DNA from: Sediminicoccus sp. KRV36
GTDB lineage: Bacteria > Pseudomonadota > Alphaproteobacteria > Acetobacterales > Acetobacteraceae
Length of the DNA stretch: 64,000 nt
NCBI RefSeq assembly: GCF_023243115.1
Contig: NZ_CP085081.1
Span: 1,116,001 to 1,180,000, forward strand
Reading direction: 5' to 3'
In this document: positions 24,758 through 32,494 of the stretch, in pieces
Position numbering within the stretch: the first letter of the stretch is position 1
Layout: each line of letters starts with the position of its first letter
The notes under the pieces: model-generated
Databases searched by the model: none
What the model was told of the DNA's origin: nothing
Seen by the model: only the letters and a program-made list of their open reading frames with translations
Translations under genes and position numbers: made by a program

Positions 24758-25756
24758 ATGACCGATCTCTCCCTCGCCCGGCGAAATCTCGTTCAGGGGG
24801 CCGCGATGCTCGGCGTGGCGTCACTGGCCGCGCTGCCGGCCGCCGCCGCAGTGCCCCCGCAGCAGGGCGCCAACCCGCCGCGCTTCCACCGCCTGAAGGT
24901 CGGCGATGTCGAGGTGACGACACTGCTGGACGGCGCGATGGGCGGCACCAATGCCGGCATCCAGAATTTCTTTCCCGACAGCCGACCGGAGGAGATCGTG
25001 CCGCTGCGCGCCCGCGCCTTCGCGATCGAGGCGGGGCTGCACCAGCCGGTTGGCGCCTATGTGATCAACACCGGCCGCAACCTGGCGATGATTGATTGCG
25101 GTGGCCATTCCAGCTTCATCCCGACCACGGGCGGCACGCTCGATGCGCTGCGCGCCAGCGGCTACGCGCCGGAGCAGATCGACACGGTGGTGCTGACGCA
25201 TATCCACCCCGAGCACGCGCTCGGCCTCAGCTATGACGGCGTCACGCGCAACTTCCCGAACGCGGAGGTCGTGCTGACGCAGATTGACCACCAGTTCTGG
25301 ACCGACCCCGCGATGGAAAGCCGCGTGCCGCAGGGCCAACGCTTCATCGAGGCAGCGCGCCGCGCGATCCGCCCCTATGCCGGCCGCATCCGCACGACCG
25401 AGATGCGCGAGGGGCTGGAGGTCATCCCCGGCGTGTTCATGGACCCCGCCCCGGGGCACACGCCCGGCCATGTCAGCTATCGGGTCACGAGCCAGAACCA
25501 GTCGGTGTTCATCTGGGGCGACATCGCGCATCAGATGGTGATCCAGCTGGCCCGGCCGCGCTGGCGCGTGGGCGTGGATGTGGACAGCGCGATGGGCGTG
25601 CAGAGCCGGCTGCGCACGCTGGACCTGCTGGCCACCGAGGGCGTGCTGATGGGCGGCGTGCATGTGCCCTGGCCCGGCTTCGGCCGCATCATCCGCGACA
25701 CGTCCCTGGGGGGCGAAGGCTACCTCTATGTGCCGCGCCCGGCGCAGTTCACCTGA
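24758..25756 (+). CDS. Exported MBL-fold metallo-hydrolase
   Basis: A 332-residue metallo-beta-lactamase-fold hydrolase with a Tat-like export signal (ARRNLVQGAAMLG ... LPAAAAA, residues 7-32). The metal motif near residue 147 reads THIHPEHALGL, that is H-x-H-x-E-H in place of the usual H-x-H-x-D-H. Further ligands are the His of APGHTPGHVSY and the Asp/His of WGDIAHQM. This matches the periplasmic MBL group with an N-terminal Tat signal. The substrate is unknown and could be a lactone or ester. It is divergent from the dehydrogenase gene. Confidence 0.86.
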   Translation: MTDLSLARRNLVQGAAMLGVASLAALPAAAAVPPQQGANPPRFHRLKVGDVEVTTLLDGAMGGTNAGIQNFFPDSRPEEIVPLRARAFAIEAGLHQPVGAYVINTGRNLAMIDCGGHSSFIPTTGGTLDALRASGYAPEQIDTVVLTHIHPEHALGLSYDGVTRNFPNAEVVLTQIDHQFWTDPAMESRVPQGQRFIEAARRAIRPYAGRIRTTEMREGLEVIPGVFMDPAPGHTPGHVSYRVTSQNQSVFIWGDIAHQMVIQLARPRWRVGVDVDSAMGVQSRLRTLDLLATEGVLMGGVHVPWPGFGRIIRDTSLGGEGYLYVPRPAQFT

Positions 25757-25832
25757 TGGCGCGGCGTTCAGTCCTGGCTCTTGCGGCGATTTGCGCCGAT
25801 ACTGCGGCGCAACAACCCCCGGAGACTGACCG

Positions 25833-26270
25833 ATGAAGCCTGCCACCCTTGCCTTCGGATTCCTGTGCGCCTTCCTGGGGGTGCTGTTCTTCCATCAGGC
25901 GACCATCACCTTCTACCACGGCATGGGCTGGATTCCGGGCCCCGCCTTCCGCCAGGCGCCGATTGCGCCCTGGGGCGTGCCGCAGCTTTGGAACTCCTGC
26001 TTCTGGGGCGGCATGTGGGGCATCCTCTTTGCCATCCTGGAGCCCAAGCGCCCAGCCGGCATGCCGCTCTGGCTCTTCGCGGTGCTGTTCTGCCTGGCGC
26101 TGCCGCTGGTGGTGGGCGCCTGGGTGGTGGTGCCGCTGATCAAGGGCTTGCCGCTTTTCGCCAATGGCAACACCACGGCGATGCTGCGCAGCCTGGGCAT
26201 CTATGGCGTCTGGGGCTTTGGCCTCGCGCTGTTCTGGCGCGGGCTGCCGGCGCTGTTCCGCAAGGGATAG
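25833..26270 (+). CDS. Four-helix integral membrane protein of unknown function
   Basis: A 145-residue protein with four hydrophobic segments (about residues 5-22, 50-68, 76-98 and 122-140) and short loops. One loop contains YHGMGWIPGPAFRQAP. I recognise no family. The ATG at 25833 has GGAGACTGACCG upstream. It follows the MBL hydrolase by 76 bases in the same direction and may be co-transcribed with it. The gene ends in a basic C-terminus (LFRKG). Confidence 0.65.
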   Translation: MKPATLAFGFLCAFLGVLFFHQATITFYHGMGWIPGPAFRQAPIAPWGVPQLWNSCFWGGMWGILFAILEPKRPAGMPLWLFAVLFCLALPLVVGAWVVVPLIKGLPLFANGNTTAMLRSLGIYGVWGFGLALFWRGLPALFRKG

Positions 26271-26530
26271 GCGGCCGCGGCGCCCGGGCGCCTTGCGGCC
26301 CAGCGCCAGCCGGGTCCATCGCGGTGATGGCGGGTGCCGCTTCGGCGGCAGGCTGCTGATCGCCTGCATGCCCGTCTGCCGGCCCATCCCGGCCCGCCAA
26401 CGCCTGGGGCGATGAAGCCGGCCGTGGCGTTCGCCCCGCCATGGAGGGGGCGTTTGCCGCGCCCGGGTGCTGCCGCGCTCGCCGTGCTGCATCCGTCAGC
26501 TGGGTTGGGTGCCGCACATTGGCAGGGGCC
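26271..26530. other. Noncoding gap, no supported gene
   Basis: These 260 bases lie between converging genes. Short overlapping frames exist in several phases, as expected from GC content, but none has a ribosome site or protein-like composition. A GC-rich inverted repeat (GCGCCCGGGCGC, near 26280-26292) directly follows the membrane-protein stop. Confidence 0.5.
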
Positions 26531-27580
26531 TCAGTGTGCCTGCTCCCTGAACAATCCCAGCTTGGCCTGCGCCGCCCGATCCGAATAACCGAACAGCACA
26601 AGTTCGCTCTCCGCTTGCAGTTCGAGCAGGTGCCATGAGGGCACGACGAAGGTATCGCGCTCCATCAGCGCGAATTCCTGGCCCTGGATGCGCGCCGTGC
26701 CGCGCCCCGAGACGACGACGAAGATGGTGCCATCCGTCGCCTGGCGTGGCCGGGTGGTGAAGCCCGCCGGCAGCAGCCGCACATGGGCGGCGATGGTCGG
26801 CATGACGGGCCCGCCATCGGCCGGATTGGTGAATTCCAGCGCGTGGCCCAGGTGCGGATCGGGCGCGTCATGCGCGGCCAGGGCGCTGAGGGATGCGCGC
26901 CATTCCGCGAAGGGATAGTGGAACAGCGGCAGGCTGGCCGGCCGGCGCGCGGCCGGTGAGCCGGCGAAGGGCCGCAGGTTGCGCCCATAGCGGGCCAGGC
27001 TGTCGCCCGGCGGCGCTGTTTCGGCATGGGCCATGTCCGGCAGGCGCTCGGCGAAACTCGTCTCGAAGAACCGCACCATCGGAATATCGAGGCCATCGAG
27101 CCAGATCATGGGGGCGTCGCTGGTATTGCCATGATCGTGCCATTGCCAGTTCGGCGTGAGGACGAGGTCGAAGGGCCGCATCACGGCCTTTTCGCCATCA
27201 AGGGCCGTGAAGGCGCCGCTGCCCTCCAAAACAAATCTTAAGGCGCATTGGGTATGGCGGTGGCAGGGCGCCACCTCACCCGGAAGGATGAGTTGGAGCC
27301 CGGCATAGAGCGATGGCGTCGCGCAGGAGGAGGCGGGGAGTTGCGGGTTTTCCAGGATCAGAACGCGGCGCTCGGCCTGCTCGGCGCTGATGAGGGCGCC
27401 CGCGCGCATGAGGAAATCCCTGGCCTCGGCATAGCGCCAGAGCACCGGCGCGGCGGCGGAGCGCGGCGTTGGCGTGACCAGCCCGTGCAGCACCTCCCAC
27501 AACGGAAAGAGGTTGTGCGGCGCCATTTCGGCATAGAGCCGCGGCAGATCGGCGGTGGGATTTGGCGTGTTGGTGTCCAT
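26531..27580 (-). CDS. gtdA: Gentisate 1,2-dioxygenase-type bicupin
   Basis: A 349-residue bicupin. The first cupin (about residues 95-175) has the iron-ligand pattern in PGEVAPCHRHTQCALRFVLEGSG (His-x-His) and the closing TPNWQWHDHGN. The second cupin (about 255-330) is degenerate. LDGLDIPMVRFFETSF and the Arg-rich N-terminus fit gentisate 1,2-dioxygenase, which opens the ring of gentisate to maleylpyruvate. Salicylate or 1-hydroxy-2-naphthoate dioxygenases are close relatives and cannot be excluded. A fumarylpyruvate-hydrolase-like gene lies near 50.4 kb. It stands alone on the minus strand, with an AT-rich divergent promoter region upstream. Confidence 0.85.
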   Translation of the reverse strand: MDTNTPNPTADLPRLYAEMAPHNLFPLWEVLHGLVTPTPRSAAAPVLWRYAEARDFLMRAGALISAEQAERRVLILENPQLPASSCATPSLYAGLQLILPGEVAPCHRHTQCALRFVLEGSGAFTALDGEKAVMRPFDLVLTPNWQWHDHGNTSDAPMIWLDGLDIPMVRFFETSFAERLPDMAHAETAPPGDSLARYGRNLRPFAGSPAARRPASLPLFHYPFAEWRASLSALAAHDAPDPHLGHALEFTNPADGGPVMPTIAAHVRLLPAGFTTRPRQATDGTIFVVVSGRGTARIQGQEFALMERDTFVVPSWHLLELQAESELVLFGYSDRAAQAKLGLFREQAH

Positions 27581-27613
27581 GACGCGGTCCGTCTCGATGT
27601 ATTCCGAGCATAG

Positions 27614-27766
27614 GGGATTGTCGCGCGTCAGTAAAAACGTCTAAAAAAACGATACATTATCTTTTAAATAAACAAAATGCAGGGTAAGCACAATTATAGG
27701 TTTCAATCGTCACGTAGTCGTGTATAAGAATGGCATGTGCAACCGCTTAACGTAAGGAAATTGAGA
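27614..27766. promoter_or_regulatory. AT-rich divergent promoter region
   Basis: This gap is strikingly AT-rich for the genome (for example TCTAAAAAAACG and CTTTTAAATAAACAAAATGC). On the plus strand a possible sigma-70-like pair is TTTCAA (near 27702) with TATAAG (near 27724) about 16 bases on, leading to the 42-residue peptide gene. On the other strand it serves the dioxygenase gene. Confidence 0.5.
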
Positions 27767-27895
27767 ATGTCTGACCGTTCTGAGATTAACCGCGGTGAAG
27801 TCGTCCTGATGGCCCTGCGCTTCTCCCTCCTCGCCGCCTCGGCCGCGCTGGTCGGCGTCCTGGGTCACGTCGCCTGGAAAATCCTCTCGGCCTGA
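27767..27895 (+). CDS. 42-residue small membrane peptide
   Basis: A complete small frame, ATG at 27767 and TGA at 27893, with a good AAGGAA site about ten bases upstream and an AT-rich promoter region before it. The peptide has a charged N-terminal third (MSDRSEINRGEVV) and one hydrophobic helix (about residues 15-36, LMALRFSLLAASAALVGVLG), then HVAWKIL at the end. It should be a single-pass inner-membrane protein with its N-terminus in the cytoplasm. A strong terminator follows at 28006-28050, so it is a separate short transcript of about 300 bases. I recognise no family. Confidence 0.68.
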   Translation: MSDRSEINRGEVVLMALRFSLLAASAALVGVLGHVAWKILSA

Positions 27896-28005
27896 TCCGC
27901 AGCAGAACAGCGGCCACCATGGTCCCGCACCGCTCCGCGTGACCGCCTTGCCCGACCCGAATTTGCCTTCGGATCAGGCGCCCTCCCCCAGGGTTCCTTG
28001 ATCCT

Positions 28006-28050
28006 GGCCTCCGCCACTCCCCCCCTTTCTCCTGGCGGAGGCCCTTTTTA
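28006..28050 (+). terminator. Intrinsic terminator with C-rich loop (first of a pair)
   Basis: An 11-bp perfect stem, GGCCTCCGCCA (28006-28016) with TGGCGGAGGCC (28033-28043), closes a 16-base loop with a run of seven C, and a CTTTTTA tract follows. This is a textbook intrinsic terminator for the 42-residue peptide transcript. A near-identical structure lies exactly 240 bases downstream. Confidence 0.88.
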
Positions 28051-28183
28051 TGCCGGCATCCGGAGGGTCGCCCCCACCGGATGCCACACCGCCCCGAGGT
28101 GGCCACACCAAGGGGCAGCAGCGGCCGAATGAATGGCCCCGCCTGCCGTGATCCGGCCCGGATTATCCGGTAAGGAACCCGGC

Positions 28184-29845
28184 ATGCGCTACCGACCGAT
28201 TGCCGTGCTTGGGCTCGGCGCCCTGATCTGGGGCGCCATGCTCCTGGCCTCCACCATCCCCACCCCCCCCTTGGTGGAGGCCCTTTTTATTCCGGAAGGC
28301 CTGTTCCTGGCCTGCCTCGCGCTGCTCAGCCCCTGGATCGCCCTGGCCTCGGTCAATGCGCTCCTGGGCTGGGTGGTGCTGATCTTTGCCCCTGATCCGC
28401 CCGCCCATGTCGTGCCGGCCCTGCGCGGCCTGCGGCTGGACGCGCCGACACCCGAGGGCCGCACCGCCATCGCCGTCTGCCTCCGCAATGAGGAGATGGC
28501 GCCCATCCTGGCCGCCCTCGGCCCCTTGCTCGATGGCCTGCCCGCCAGCCATTTTTCGCTCTGGTTCCTCTCCGACACCCAGGACCCCGCCTTTCGCGCC
28601 GCCGAGGATGCCGCCATCGCCGCCTTCCGGCCGGAGGAGGCCGCGCGCATCCATCTGCGCCGCCGCGCGGACAATGCCGGCTTCAAGGCCGGCAATGTCA
28701 TGGAATTCCTGGAGGCCGAGGGGGCGGCCTATGACTATCTCCTCTGCCTCGACGCTGATTCCGAGATGACGCCGGCCGCCGTGCGTAAGCTGGCCTTCGC
28801 CCTGGATGCCGCGCCGCGCATCGCCATCCTGCAGCAATTGATCGTGGGCCGCCCGGTCGCCGCCGCCTTCCCTCGCCTGTTTCAGTTCGGCATGCGGGCC
28901 GGCATGCGCGCCTGGGCCACGGGGCAGGGCTGGTGGCAGGGGCCGAAGGGACCCTATTGGGGCCATAACGCCCTGATCCGCATCGCCCCCTTCCGCGAGC
29001 ACGGCAAGCTCGAAACCCTGCCCGATGGCGCCACCATCCTCAGCCATGACCAGGTGGAGGCGATCCGGCTGCATGGCGCGGGCTGGGAAGTCTGGTGCCT
29101 GCCGGAGGAGGCGGGCAGCCTGGAGGGCAATCCGCCCGCCCTGCCGGAATTCATGGCGCGCGATCTGCGCTGGGCCGCGGGCAACATGCAGTATCTGGCG
29201 CTGTTGCGCCGGCCGGGGCTTTCGGCCATGGCGCGGTTTCAGCTGCTGCAGGCCATCCTCATGTTTCTCTGCGCGCCGTTCTGGGTGCTGGCCTTCATGC
29301 TGGCGGCCCTCCTGGCGGCACTGGGCCGCTTTGATGAGATGAGTGCCGCGCATCTGGCCGCCATCATGGCGTTGTTCTGGGTCACGCAGCATTCGCCCAA
29401 GCTGGCCGGCTATGCCCAAGTGCTGATGCAGGGCAGCCAGGCCGCGCGCTATGGCGGGCGCGGCGTCTTCGCGCGCGGGGCGCTGCTGGAGATTCTCTTC
29501 ACCACCATCCTCTCGCCCATCTCCTGCCTGAACAAATCGCGCTTTCTCCTGGCCTTGCCCTTTGGCGCGCGGATGGGCTGGGGGGCGCAGAACCGCGCTG
29601 CGCGGGATGTCGGCTGGGCCGATGCGGGCCGGCTCTTGTGGTTCCACACCCTGGCCGGCGCGCTGGCCTTCGGCTTCCTGGCCGTCACCGCGCCCTGGGC
29701 CATCTGGTTCGCGCTGCCCTGGGCGGGCGGCCTGCTGCTGGCCATTCCCTTTTGCGTGCTGACCGCCTCACCCGCATTCGCGCGCTTCCTCACCGCGCGC
29801 GGCCTGGCCGCGACGCCGGAGGAGGTGGAGGCTATGGCTGGTTGA
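28184..29845 (+). CDS. mdoH: OpgH/MdoH-type glucan glucosyltransferase
   Basis: A 553-residue family 2 glycosyltransferase in the inner membrane. Two hydrophobic helices precede the cytoplasmic domain. The catalytic domain has IAVCLRNEEM (about residue 100), the LCLDADSEM acidic motif near 189, GPYWGHNALIRI, LSHDQVEA and the D-L-R-W-A-A-G-N-M-Q-Y acceptor motif, followed by about five further membrane helices. This order matches the glucosyltransferase that makes osmoregulated periplasmic glucans. It is shorter than E. coli OpgH at both ends. The ATG at 28184 has AAGGAA seven bases upstream. No opgG partner is seen. A terminator-like hairpin lies inside codons 21-35. Confidence 0.85.
   Translation: MRYRPIAVLGLGALIWGAMLLASTIPTPPLVEALFIPEGLFLACLALLSPWIALASVNALLGWVVLIFAPDPPAHVVPALRGLRLDAPTPEGRTAIAVCLRNEEMAPILAALGPLLDGLPASHFSLWFLSDTQDPAFRAAEDAAIAAFRPEEAARIHLRRRADNAGFKAGNVMEFLEAEGAAYDYLLCLDADSEMTPAAVRKLAFALDAAPRIAILQQLIVGRPVAAAFPRLFQFGMRAGMRAWATGQGWWQGPKGPYWGHNALIRIAPFREHGKLETLPDGATILSHDQVEAIRLHGAGWEVWCLPEEAGSLEGNPPALPEFMARDLRWAAGNMQYLALLRRPGLSAMARFQLLQAILMFLCAPFWVLAFMLAALLAALGRFDEMSAAHLAAIMALFWVTQHSPKLAGYAQVLMQGSQAARYGGRGVFARGALLEILFTTILSPISCLNKSRFLLALPFGARMGWGAQNRAARDVGWADAGRLLWFHTLAGALAFGFLAVTAPWAIWFALPWAGGLLLAIPFCVLTASPAFARFLTARGLAATPEEVEAMAG
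28246..28290 (+). terminator. Terminator-like hairpin inside the mdoH coding start
   Basis: GGCCTCCACCA (28246-28256) pairs perfectly with TGGTGGAGGCC (28272-28282), a C-rich loop lies between and CTTTTTATT follows. It copies the terminator at 28006-28050 with compensating changes in the stem (G to A and C to T). It lies in the region coding for the first membrane helices of the glucosyltransferase, 62 bases after its start codon, where it could act as an attenuator. Confidence 0.65.
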
Positions 29846-29870
29846 GCGTATCGTCCTTGGCCAAGTCGAA

Positions 29871-30072
29871 GGGCCTCCGGCGGCTGGGGCCGGGGCCCCA
29901 GACCCCGTTTGTCAGGCGATCAGCCGTGGAGCTTGCGCTGTTCGCAGGGACTCATAAGCAATATTTAAGTCCTTGTTTTTTATTCACATTTATCACTTCA
30001 AGCGCTTCCGCTTGAACGGCTGAGGCTAAGGATTGGGGTCTGGGGCCCATGGCCCCAGCCGCCGGAGGCCCC
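29871..30072. repeat. Inverted-repeat element with AT-rich interior (MITE-like)
   Basis: Arms at 29871-29907 (GGGCCTCCGGCGGCTGGGGC...) and 30035-30072 are near-perfect reverse complements over about 37 bases. They enclose 127 bases that include an unusually AT-rich patch (near 29955-29995). A small hairpin CAAGCG-CTTC-CGCTTG is near 29999. No clear target duplication was found. It fills the gap between converging mdoH and fkbM-type genes. It could be a miniature mobile element or two facing terminators of the same repeat family. Confidence 0.6.
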
Positions 30073-30087
30073 TTGAACCCACCTGGC

Positions 30088-30843
30088 TCACCTCTTGAGC
30101 CGCCATGCGGCGCCCGCCCCCGTGGCATAGACATCGCCGCTATTGGCGCTGTCGGGCAGGGCGCGCAGCCAATCGGCCATGGCGCTGGCCTTCACCGCGG
30201 CCGGAAATTCCCACGCCATGCTTTCGCCGAGGCAGGCGTTGAAATGTGTGAAGCCCAGCGCCACCAGGCGCTCCAGGCTCGCCAGCGCCACGCCGCGCTG
30301 GATCGTCGTGAATTCGAAGGAAAGCGCCCGCGGCGCGCAGGAGAGGCCGGCCAGCACCTCCGCCTCCCAGCCCTCCACATCGATCTTCACGAAATCGGGC
30401 ATGCCATGGGTGGCGATCAGCGCATCGAGCGTGGTGCGGGGCAGCGGCAGCTCGGCGTCCCAGACCTGGCCTTCCCAGCCGGGTGCGCCCTCGGCGGCCG
30501 CAATGAAGTCGCGGCTGGCGGTGGCGACGGTCGGGTTGGCGGAGTTCAGGCGCAGCATCGCCTCACCCTCGCTGGCGCCGATGAGGGAAGAAACCAGCGT
30601 GAAGCCCGGCACGCCGTGAAAGATCAGCCGCAGCGCGCGCGCCAGGCGCGGCTGCGGCTCCACTGCCACCACATGCGCGCCGATGCGCGAAAAACTCGCC
30701 GCCCGGTCACCCACATGGCAGCCGACATCGAAGGCGAGGTCCCCGATGCCGAGGAAGCGCCGGTAGAACGCGTCGAGCACAGGGCGCCGCGCGGGGGCGT
30801 GATACAGCCGAAGGCTGCGGCCGATGGTGGCAGCGTGGCTCAA
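30088..30843 (-). CDS. FkbM-family methyltransferase
   Basis: A 251-residue FkbM-type SAM methyltransferase. Motif I is FDVGCHVGDRAASFSRIG (about residues 38-55), followed by VVAVEPQPRLARAL and the FkbM-specific DFVKIDVEGWEAEVLAGL (about 150-167). Such enzymes O-methylate sugars or small molecules. The acceptor is unknown. Its start overlaps the stop of the VOC-protein gene (ATGA at 30840-30843), which itself overlaps the GST gene, so GST-VOC-FkbM is one tightly packed operon on the minus strand. Confidence 0.88.
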   Translation of the reverse strand: MSHAATIGRSLRLYHAPARRPVLDAFYRRFLGIGDLAFDVGCHVGDRAASFSRIGAHVVAVEPQPRLARALRLIFHGVPGFTLVSSLIGASEGEAMLRLNSANPTVATASRDFIAAAEGAPGWEGQVWDAELPLPRTTLDALIATHGMPDFVKIDVEGWEAEVLAGLSCAPRALSFEFTTIQRGVALASLERLVALGFTHFNACLGESMAWEFPAAVKASAMADWLRALPDSANSGDVYATGAGAAWRLKR

Positions 30844-31751
30844 GCGTGAAACACCAGCGCCGCACCCGCCGCATGGGCGGGCGGCACCATCAGCCCACCG
30901 CCCGGCAATTCCACCAGGGGCAGGTGCGAGAGCAGGCGCCGGACCGCCGCATTGCCATCCGCGGTCTGCACGAAGAAGCCCGCCATGAAGGGCAGGTCCG
31001 GGATGGCGATGCCAGGGAGCGTGCCCGGCAGATCCTCGGGCGCCAGGATGGAAACCCGGGTTTCCATCGCCGGCGCGCGCGGCCCGGCCACACCGGCACC
31101 GCCCGGAAAGCGCAGCAGGAAGCCGCCTGCCAGGCGCGGCTCGATCACGAGGCCCGTCAGCTTGGACAAGCGCGCCGCCGTCACCGCAGGCTCGGCACTG
31201 ACCAGCACGAGTTCTGTCAGCGCCACCGCCTGGTTGGCGTGGTCCATCCAGCGCTCCTGCCAGATCAGCTCGGGCGTGTGGTGCGTGATCAATTGCAGCC
31301 GCCCTTCCGGCGCATCCGGATAGGGCAGGCGGGAGAATTTCGCGCGCGGGCCATCGGGCTTGTCCACCGGGCGCTCCAGATGCGCGACACCGGGGATGGG
31401 AATGCCGGCGCGCCGCATGCGGGCGAGGTTGGCTTCGGCATCATCCATGCCCATGGCGAGGATATGCAGCCCCTCATACCGCGCGATGAATTTGCCCAAT
31501 CCATTGTCGAAGCGGCCCATTTTCAAGTCATGGGGCTCAAGGATCGCCAGCAGCTCGATATAACCATGCCGCAGGAAGGCGCAGCGATTGCCGGTGGCAT
31601 AAAGCTCCACCGGCGCATCCGGTGTGGGGCGCCCCGATTGCTGCGCGATGGGCGAGAGCGAGAAGCCAAGTGCGGCGAACTGCGCCGTCATCGGCCCCAG
31701 CTCCCGCGCGCAAAGGCCGACATGGTCGAGGGCGAGGGCGGAATCGGTCAT
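30840..31751 (-). CDS. VOC-family (glyoxalase-like) protein
   Basis: A 303-residue protein with the glyoxalase-like Glyoxalase_3 layout. It begins LALDHVGLCARELG with the first metal-ligand His, continues with RCAFLRHGYIELLAIL and the conserved YEGLHILAMGMDDAEANLARM. A second VOC half (about residues 170-300) has ELVLVSAEP and a final proposed ligand in the VELPGGGLMVPP segment. Family members bind metal and act in lactone, dioxygenase or isomerase chemistry, and many are uncharacterised. It is the middle gene of the GST-VOC-FkbM operon, with four-base overlaps on both sides. Confidence 0.82.
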   Translation of the reverse strand: MTDSALALDHVGLCARELGPMTAQFAALGFSLSPIAQQSGRPTPDAPVELYATGNRCAFLRHGYIELLAILEPHDLKMGRFDNGLGKFIARYEGLHILAMGMDDAEANLARMRRAGIPIPGVAHLERPVDKPDGPRAKFSRLPYPDAPEGRLQLITHHTPELIWQERWMDHANQAVALTELVLVSAEPAVTAARLSKLTGLVIEPRLAGGFLLRFPGGAGVAGPRAPAMETRVSILAPEDLPGTLPGIAIPDLPFMAGFFVQTADGNAAVRRLLSHLPLVELPGGGLMVPPAHAAGAALVFHA

Positions 31752-32410
31752 GCGGGATTCTCATATTTGGGCAGGAGCCAGGCATCCGGCTCGGCCAGGG
31801 CGCCGGCATACCAGGCTTCGATCAGCGGGTGGGCGCGCACCGCCGCCACATAGCCACGGCTCACCGCAGAAAGCTCCGGCTGCCAGGTGAGGAAACGCGC
31901 GACGACGGGGGCGAACATCACATCGGGGATGGTGAAGCTGCCGCCCATCAGGAAGGGGCCGCCATGGGCCGAGAGCGCTTCCGCCCAGAGCTGCTCGACC
32001 CGCGCGATATCCGCGAGGGCGCCCTCGGTGCGGCCGCGCCCGGCGAATTCCCGGCCGAGATTCATCGGCATGGCCATGCGCAACTCGCGGAAACCGGCAT
32101 GCATCTCGCTCGCCAGGCTGCGCGCATGGGCGCGGGCCAGGCGTTCCGCCGGCCAGAGCGAAGGGGCGAATTCGGCGCAGTATTCAGCGATGGCAAGGCT
32201 TTCCCACACTCGGGCGCCCTGATGCTCCAGATAGGGCACAAGGCCGCTCGGCGAGGCGGCCTGCACCGCCGGGCTGCCCTTGCCGCCGGCGCCAGCCAGC
32301 GGCAGCACCACCTCCTCCACATCCAGCCCGGCCAGGCGCACGGCCAGCCAGCCGCGCAGCGACCAGGAGGAATAGCGGCGATTGCCGATGAAAAGACGGC
32401 CCTCGGCCAT
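31748..32410 (-). CDS. Glutathione S-transferase family protein
   Basis: A 220-residue GST. The thioredoxin-like N-terminal domain has FIGNRRYSSWSLRGWLAVRLAGL, with a catalytic Ser in S-S-W-S as in zeta/omega-like bacterial GSTs, and the glutathione-binding SPSGLVPYLEHQGARVWESLAIAEY. The helical C-terminal domain includes GGSFTIPDVMFAPVVARFLTW. It probably conjugates or reduces a small electrophile in the cytoplasm. The ATG at 32410 gives the family start. A longer frame adds 12 basic residues. Its stop overlaps the VOC gene start by four bases. It diverges from the envC-like gene. Confidence 0.9.
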   Translation of the reverse strand: MAEGRLFIGNRRYSSWSLRGWLAVRLAGLDVEEVVLPLAGAGGKGSPAVQAASPSGLVPYLEHQGARVWESLAIAEYCAEFAPSLWPAERLARAHARSLASEMHAGFRELRMAMPMNLGREFAGRGRTEGALADIARVEQLWAEALSAHGGPFLMGGSFTIPDVMFAPVVARFLTWQPELSAVSRGYVAAVRAHPLIEAWYAGALAEPDAWLLPKYENPA

Positions 32411-32494
32411 GGTGGAATCCTTGCTGCGATGACGGTGTTTTCGCACGCGCGGGAAAGGCTGGCGACACCCCCGCGCCAGCCGCTACGAAAGCGC

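Noticed and set aside
20725..25095. A 1456-codon open frame on the plus strand
   Set aside because: It lies antisense to the SDR, hrpB and dehydrogenase genes. Its Arg/Ala/His-rich content is typical of GC-driven shadow frames.
26271..26530. Short overlapping frames in the gap before the dioxygenase
   Set aside because: None has a ribosome site or protein-like content, and they overlap in several phases.
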